A stretch of DNA of 64,000 nt from Halocaridina rubra (taxonomy: Eukaryota; Arthropoda; Malacostraca; Decapoda; Atyidae), in the NCBI GenBank assembly GCA_037179515.1, contig JAXCGZ010003822.1:85001-149000 (forward strand), written 5' to 3'. The position numbers and the translations under genes are program-made. The notes beneath the pieces were generated by a model. It made no database searches. It was not told the origin of the DNA and saw only the letters and a list, made by a program, of their open reading frames with translations. This document shows positions 58,208 to 64,000 of this stretch, in pieces. The stretch's first letter is position 1. Every line of letters begins with the position of its first letter.

Positions 58208-60193
58208 TCATTTTTTTTTACCCCGACCGGGACTCGAACCTAGGACTTATGATTACTAAGTCAAGGCGCTACCACTACACCACAGAAGGTTAAAAGGAAT
58301 CCAACCTTATAGCTTATATCTGCTATACTTAGGAATGAACGCATTCTAACTGAATGCCACTATGTTCATATTAGATTCCCCAACCTCACTCGTGGCTTCA
58401 TTTTAGCATTTAATTCAATTCCCAATCTCATTTGGGCCATGAAATAACCAATTAAGCACATTACATATGTGAAAACATGAATCATTTTTTTACCCCGACC
58501 GGGACTCGAACCTAGGACTTATGATTACTAAGTCAAGGCGCTTCCACTACACCACAGAAGGTTAAAAGGAATCCAACCTTATAGCTTATATCTGCTGTAC
58601 TTAGGAATGAACGCATTCTAACTGAATGTCACTATGTTTATATTACAGATTCCCCAACCTCACTCGTGACTTCATTTTAGCATTTAATTCAATTCTCAAT
58701 CTCATTTGGGCCATGAAATAACCAATTAAGCACATTACATATGTGAAAACATGAATCATTTTTTTATCCCGACCGGGACTCGAACCTAGGACTTATGATT
58801 ACTAAGTCAAGGCGCTACCACTACACCACAGAAGGTTAAAAGGAATCCAACCTTATAGCTTATATCTGCTATACTAAGGAATGAACACATTCTAACTGAA
58901 TGCCACTATGTTCATATTACAGATTCCCCAACCTCACTCGTGGCTTCATTTTAGCATTTAATTCAATTCCCAATCTCATTCGGGCCATGAAATAACCAAT
59001 TAAGCACATTACATATGTGAAAACATGAATCATTTTTTTACCCCGACCGGGACTCGAACCTAGGACTTATGATTACTAAGTCAAGGCGCTACCACTACAC
59101 CACAGAAGGTTAAAAGGAATCCAACCTTATAGCTTATATCTGCTATACTTAGGAATGAACGCATTCCAACTGAATGCCACTATGTTCATATTACAGATTC
59201 CCCAACCTCACTCGTGGCTTCATTTTAGCATTTAATTCAATTCCCAATCTCATTCGGGCCATGAAATTACCAATTAGGCACATTACATATGTGAAAACAT
59301 GAATCATTTTTTTTTACCCCGACCGGGACTCGAACCTAGGACTTATGATTACTAAGTCAAGGCGCTTCCACTACACCACAGAAGGTTAAAAGGAATCCAA
59401 CCTTATAGCTTATATCTGCTGTACTTAGGAATGAACGCATTCTAACTGAATGTCACTATGTTTATATTACAGATTCCCCAACCTCACTCGTGACTTCATT
59501 TTAGCATTTAATTCAATTCTCAATCTCATTTGGGCCATGAAATAACCAATTAAGCACATTACATATGTGAAAACATGAATCATTTTTTTATCCCGACCGG
59601 GACTCGAACCTAGGTCTTATGATTACTAAGTCAAGGCGCTACCACTACACCACAGAAGGTTAAAAGGAATCCAACCTTATAGCTTATATCTGCTATACTA
59701 AGGAATGAACACATTCTAACTGAATGCCACTATGTTCATATTACAGATTCCCCAACCTCACTCGTGGCTTCATTTTAGCATTTAATTCAACTCCCAATCT
59801 CATTCGGGCCATGAAATAACCAATTAAGCACATTACATATGTGAAAACATGAATCATTTTTTTACCCCGACCGGGACTCGAACCTAGGACTTATGATTAC
59901 TAAGTCAAGGCGCTACCACTACACCACAGAAGGTTAAAAGGAATCCAACCTTATAGCTTATATCTGCTATACTTAGGAATGAACGCATTCCAACTGAATG
60001 CCACTATGTTCATATTACAGATTCCCCAACCTCACTCGTGGCTTCATTTTAGCATTAATTCAATTCCCAATCTCATTCGGGCCATGAAATTACCAATTAA
60101 GCACATTACATATGTGAAAACATGAATCATTTTTTTTTACCCCGACCGGGACTCGAACCTAGGACTTATGATTACTAAGTCAAGGCGCTACCA
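58205..60193 (-). repeat. Tandem array of a 274-bp tRNA-like unit: seven full and one partial copies
   Basis: Units start at 58205, 58479, 58753, 59027, 59301, 59577, 59851 and 60124. Each holds, on the - strand, gtggtgtagtggtagcgccttgactta...taagtcctaggttcgagtcccggtcgggg: an A box (tggtgtagtgg), a B box (ggttcgagtcc), a GTGT/GCGC D stem and an ACTTA/TAAGT stem closing loop gtaatca. Acceptor pairing is poor, so it is a tRNA-related SINE-G head rather than a working tRNA. Diagnostic variants (gcgcttccac; tatcccgacc with aatgaacacatt; cattccaact) recur in the order 2-3-4 and 5-6-7, so a three-unit block of ~823 bp was duplicated. The eighth unit stops at ~60193 inside the tRNA-like part. Confidence 0.92.
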
Positions 60194-60320
60194 TACATAC
60201 ATACAGAATGGCAGCTATCTTCCTTGTGAAGGGGTGGCCATGTCAAAGAACTCATTCATCAGAAACCTGTTTTACTCGATCACTCCTGTAAGCTCCTAGA
60301 TGATAAAAGGGCTTATATAA
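60190..60320 (+). repeat. Dispersed repeat H, copy 2
   Basis: It begins tacatacatacagaatggcag exactly where the array stops. It contains gaaggggtggccatgtcaaag, as in 31930-31985. Confidence 0.45.
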
Positions 60321-60439
60321 TTCCCCCCACCACCCTGCTAGTTTCTCATAGAATAAGCGAGCAAAAATCTTTCTGCCCAGACACAACCACAGTCATTCTA
60401 TTTTTACTGTTTCACCTAATGGCAACCCCTCCACTCCCA

Positions 60440-61060
60440 CCCACCCCAATTTTATGCTTCCAGGTAAAAGAAATTCCTTTAGCCCACATCATCTATATAC
60501 AATCTTTATGCATTTGTGCATGGCTCTTCTCTGTTCCACAGACGTACCACATACATCTAATGCTCTTTTCACCTCATTCATCCAATTTTCGGCCTTTTTT
60601 TCGACTTTACTCCATTTACTTCTGCTGTCCATGCTCTTTATGCTAGTCATTCATCTTCAATGCCTTCCATACGTCCAAACCATTTAAACACTCTCTAATC
60701 TGACTTATCCGACAGCTTCTTTCAACACAGGTTCTCTGCCTCATCTCCGCATTGCTATCTATTCTAGATACACTTACCATACTTCTCAAACACCTCATCT
60801 CCATTATATTAAACTTGTTCTTTTCATCCTCTCTTGCATTCCAAGTTTCTCCTCCATAACAATGCCATCAGCACAATCACTATACAGAGTATGCACATAA
60901 CCTGCTCTTTGCATTCGTTCCTGTATGCTTATTTCTCATCAAACTTTTGTTTTCCACCAAGAAAAGTACTTCCTTCACTCTATGACTTACCTTTGCATTT
61001 ACTCATTCATTCACTTACTGGCGGACAGTTTGTCTATGAAAGGATTCACTGCATTAAGTC
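60440..61060 (-). pseudogene. Decayed RTE-like LINE C-terminal region
   Basis: - strand reading with several shifts and stops gives MRQRTCVERSCR-like, WFGRMEGIEDE, a Lys/Arg-rich RPKIGWMNEVKRALDVCG and later LKEF. This is the pattern WfGHveRM...GRP..rW.dgV..al of RTE-type C-termini. It is much older than RTE-A. Confidence 0.6.
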
Positions 61061-62604
61061 ACACTTTTAACTATGCAAATTAACTGACAGTTGGAAAAAG
61101 AATCATTATAATTTATGTATAATAATGAAATTAAAAAAAAACCAACGTATTCAACTTCTTTCTCCAAGGAACAGCCATCAAGATCATATATAATTTGATG
61201 CAACATCCAAGTCAGCTTCATTTTCAAAATACATATAATCGATTATTATCTTTTTTTTTAAATCTGTCCTGTATATGAGTATACTGTATACAGCACAATG
61301 CTGAAGAAAATTACAGAGATTTTAGGATACCATTTCAGAACAGACAGCCCAAATTATAGGAAGATCCTTACAAATATGAAGTGAAAATTTAGGATGTTGC
61401 ATACATGAATTTTACTTGAGAACTGCTACTAGTATGTCTATTACCTAATTCTCCATTATAACATACCCTCAGAGTGAATTCGCACATCGAAAAAAAATTT
61501 ACCATGGACCAAAAGAAAGCCGAAATCCATTCTTTCCTAAGGCAAATATGGAAGGAATATTTAGCCAACTTTATAAGTTAAAAATACCAAAGTTGTGACT
61601 AAAACGTGTTTTTGAGCAAGCAAGCACCTAGGGAGGCTGGTATGCGCGTTACTACACTGAAAATGCAGATTCAAAAATATTACAATAATGACTTATCAAA
61701 ACAATGAAATATTTTTACAAATTTCAGTTTCCTTTTACAAAATGGCAAAACTCACATACTTGCTATATTTATTAACAGGTAAGTAATGCAGGGTGGCTTT
61801 TGCAATTCCTTACCATCAGATCTTTTCTTTTTAACTTAGAAAGACCGCTTTGCCTGAGAAATAATGTTAAGAGATTCCTTGCAGTTCAATGGTAATATTG
61901 ACTTTTTTTTATCATCATATACGGCATAAATATTAGACTCTTAAATATACTTTAGCTTAAAATTATTTATACATCATGCTATTTATTTAGTACATATTTC
62001 ATTAGGAACTTAAATATTCTAAATCTTTTATGACTTCAAGTTTACATTAACTTCCATTATCTTCTCATTCTACAAGCAAGTTCCCATGCACTTTTCCTGG
62101 TGGTTCTGATTAAAATCTATAGACTTATAATTAAACTTTTCATACTTAAAGTCATATTCCGCTGAAAAAACGGGCACGTACAACTGTAACAAAATAATCA
62201 ATGTCATGGGGCTTTATCATATCCATCCCATCCTCATCCCTTTCATCAATTGCTTTGTAGCAGGAAAAGAAATCAAGGGAGTAAAGGATTGCCAACCTCT
62301 TCTGCTCCAGTAATCCCTATGAATTGCAGTCTGCAGAGAATAATGGGGTGAAATTCATTCTTTCCTCACCATGAGGTGATTTTCCTCGTTTTTCATGAAA
62401 AGTACAACAAAAAAATTCCTAAATCTCCCCCTGAATACAATATAAATGCAAAGCTGAAAACATAAAACTTTAGTCGAGATCTCTTGAGTTACATGCTAAC
62501 ACCCAAAAAACAGAGGATGACTAATATAATGCTTAACCCTTGTAATGCATACGTGATATACAAACAAATATCTGCCAATAAAATGTATATCTAGAGTCCT
62601 ACAC
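61061..62604. other. Unassigned AT-rich stretch
   Basis: No gene or repeat family recognised. Confidence 0.4.
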
Positions 62605-62690
62605 TGCTGAGGAGCCACTAAAGTAAACGTCTTGATACATATATGACGAAGAGCGTATGTAGTTTTCAAAAGAAATCCGCTTGACAAAAT
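62605..62690 (-). CDS. Weak exon candidate
   Basis: A strong acceptor tttcatttgtttcag precedes 28 codons, FVKRISFENYIRSSSYMYQD then VYFSGSSA, up to a donor gca|gtgtag. The frame is open across the whole segment. It may belong with the other - strand candidates, but no join can be proved. Confidence 0.25.
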
Positions 62691-62811
62691 CTGAAACAAA
62701 TGAAATAATTATTTAACATACCATATACATTTCCAAAATATCATTATACAGAAGTATATCAAGACAAAAAAGAAACAAAACTCGCACACTTTGTCTAGCG
62801 TGATGATAAAT

Positions 62812-63010
62812 CTTCCTTCAGGTACGGTTCTTTTCCTATGTCTACATCTACACCGAATATTTCAGAGTAATCATTGATCATCTCACACTATCCCTTCACG
62901 TATAATAAGTCACAACACTCCCAGTATCTATTTCTCTTACTTTTCTAAACGGTTTTCTCGGTGACCGGGCAAGATGAGGGCAATTTCTATGAGCAATCCC
63001 ATTTTTTTTT
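62812..63010 (+). mobile_element. Element D, diverged copy 7
   Basis: aatcttccttcaggtacggttcttttcctatgtctacatctacaccgaat and ggtgaccgggcaagatgagggca, with an A/T-rich tail, follow D order. Confidence 0.65.
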
Positions 63011-63104
63011 TAAATTGATACCTTATCTTGATGGAACCAACAGTGAGGCCACAACATTTAAAAAGGGAGGCAGCAGAACATGAGTATAACCTACTCATCC
63101 TCAT

Positions 63105-63250
63105 CCCTTCATTTTGCTGTCCTGTACTTGGATATAAATGTATTCCAGAGTGGTTGGGGAGAGATAATACCTCGCTTGTATTCCCTGCAAGTCATAAGAG
63201 AAGACTTAGAAGGATAAGGGAGAGAAAGGCTGGCAATCCCATCCTCCCAG
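63105..63250 (+). repeat. Decayed relative of repeat E
   Basis: cttgtattccctgcaagtcataagagaagactta and ggctggcaatcccatcc match the E core and the copy at 47405-47525. Confidence 0.45.
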
Positions 63251-63832
63251 TTTTTATTTCTTTTCATACAACAGCGGATGTATGATGATGGGCTGGGTAT
63301 GATAAAGCCCCGAAGCCTCTCATTTTGTCTGTTGTGGCCATTTTGCTAACTCTAGCAAAATAAGGGATAAAATTTTCCAAAGTTCTGTGTAATCCACAGT
63401 AAACATGACACTAAAATAAGAAATAATAATGAAGCAGATACACTGGTTAGCAGGAAAAGACAATTATAAAGTAACAGAATCCATAATCAACAAGAGGAGG
63501 CTTGTAACGTCTTAAGCAAAAAAATTAAGGAAAGAACCAAGTCATGCTAGCTGCAAGACAGACATTTTCAAGCTTATTGCAGAATTAAAGATACTGTTGA
63601 GCAATTAAAATATATCTTATTAGTTACCAGAGGCTGTCACTGCCTTCACCTGCCTTAGCAGAGACGAGCTGTATCATGAATAAAAACAAAATGTACACCT
63701 TACATTATTAACCCATTTATTTATGTATGTATTACTGTACTTTACTGTATTACTGCCTTTTAATTACTGTATTAACTTTCATTAATGCTGTACGCTTATG
63801 ATTTATGTAGTAGTTAAGTGTCTTTAGCCTAA
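63251..63832. other. Unassigned AT-rich stretch
   Basis: Nothing recognised. Confidence 0.4.
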
Positions 63833-63907
63833 GTACTGTACAGTACTGCATATGTATGTACTGTACAGTACTGCACATGTATGTACTGCACAGTATTTTT
63901 TTTAGCT
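63833..63907. repeat. Three 25-bp tandem units with a nested 14-bp palindrome
   Basis: Units at 63833, 63858 and 63883 each begin gtactgtacagtac (a perfect palindrome; gtactgcacagta in the third), followed by tgcatatgtat or tgcacatgtat. Confidence 0.8.
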
Positions 63908-64000
63908 AAACACAACTTACAAACAATTCTACTAACGAACGGACTTCAGGAACTTAACTTGTTTGTAAATTGGGGAGTGTCTGTATACCCAAGCTCACAG

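Noticed and set aside
58205..60193. CRISPR array or cluster of working tRNA genes
   Set aside because: Units are 274 bp with no unique spacers. The tRNA-like part lacks good acceptor pairing and has extra bases between the D and anticodon stems, so a SINE-derived satellite fits better.

Overview
The window looks like nuclear DNA of a decapod crustacean. Three things suggest this: very long (AT)n tracts, a split animal housekeeping gene with GT/AG introns, and many non-LTR retrotransposons (LINEs) and SINEs of the kind common in shrimp and crab genomes. In particular, a 'CCCTGCGTGTCGTAAAAGGCGAC'-type motif recurs, which I recall from decapod transcripts and repeats. Species cannot be named from the sequence alone.

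One host gene is certain. It is the alpha subunit shared by protein farnesyltransferase and geranylgeranyltransferase type I (FNTA), on the + strand, with seven coding exons between 11531 and 25835. The exons join in frame to a 318-residue protein carrying the PPTA repeats and the alpha-subunit residues known from mutagenesis. Its introns are loaded with transposon debris. Less certain host loci are a single-exon 235-aa membrane or secreted protein at 1441-2148 (-), an ORF of about 250 aa with one in-frame stop at 46261-47013 (-), and coding-like exon candidates on the - strand between 54.4 and 62.7 kb. The best of these is a two-exon 3' end at 54423-54982.

Most of the rest is mobile DNA. 0-9 kb: a LINE 3' end, a nested 187-bp tandem repeat, an apparently intact RTE-type LINE (1019 codons, -) lying between two inverted copies of a short element, a 5'-truncated CR1-like LINE with an open 450-codon RT frame, and a truncated RTE copy. 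9-11.5 kb: a tail-to-tail SINE pair and a degenerate minisatellite. 11.5-26 kb: FNTA. 26-35 kb: a Harbinger-like MITE, LINE and SINE fragments, and microsatellites. 35.6-38.2 kb: a second CR1-like LINE bracketed by 68-bp inverted repeats. 41-45.5 kb: a nearly full-length two-ORF CR1/L2-like LINE killed by several lesions, with a second fragment at 53-54 kb. 55.4-56 kb: an inverted pair of non-autonomous elements. 58.2-60.2 kb: a tandem array of a 274-bp unit, each carrying a tRNA-like sequence, with a three-unit higher-order period.

For reference I use local names. RTE-A is the intact RTE. B, A and F are other LINE families. S_B and D are short elements that share their 3' tails with LINEs B and A. 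SINE-A, SINE-B and SINE-G are tRNA-related SINEs. E and H are further dispersed repeats. Two LINE/short-element pairs (A with D, B with S_B) suggest that non-autonomous elements borrow LINE 3' ends. The RTE 5' leader core also recurs inside SINE-B and in a 131-bp insertion with a 15-bp target-site duplication.
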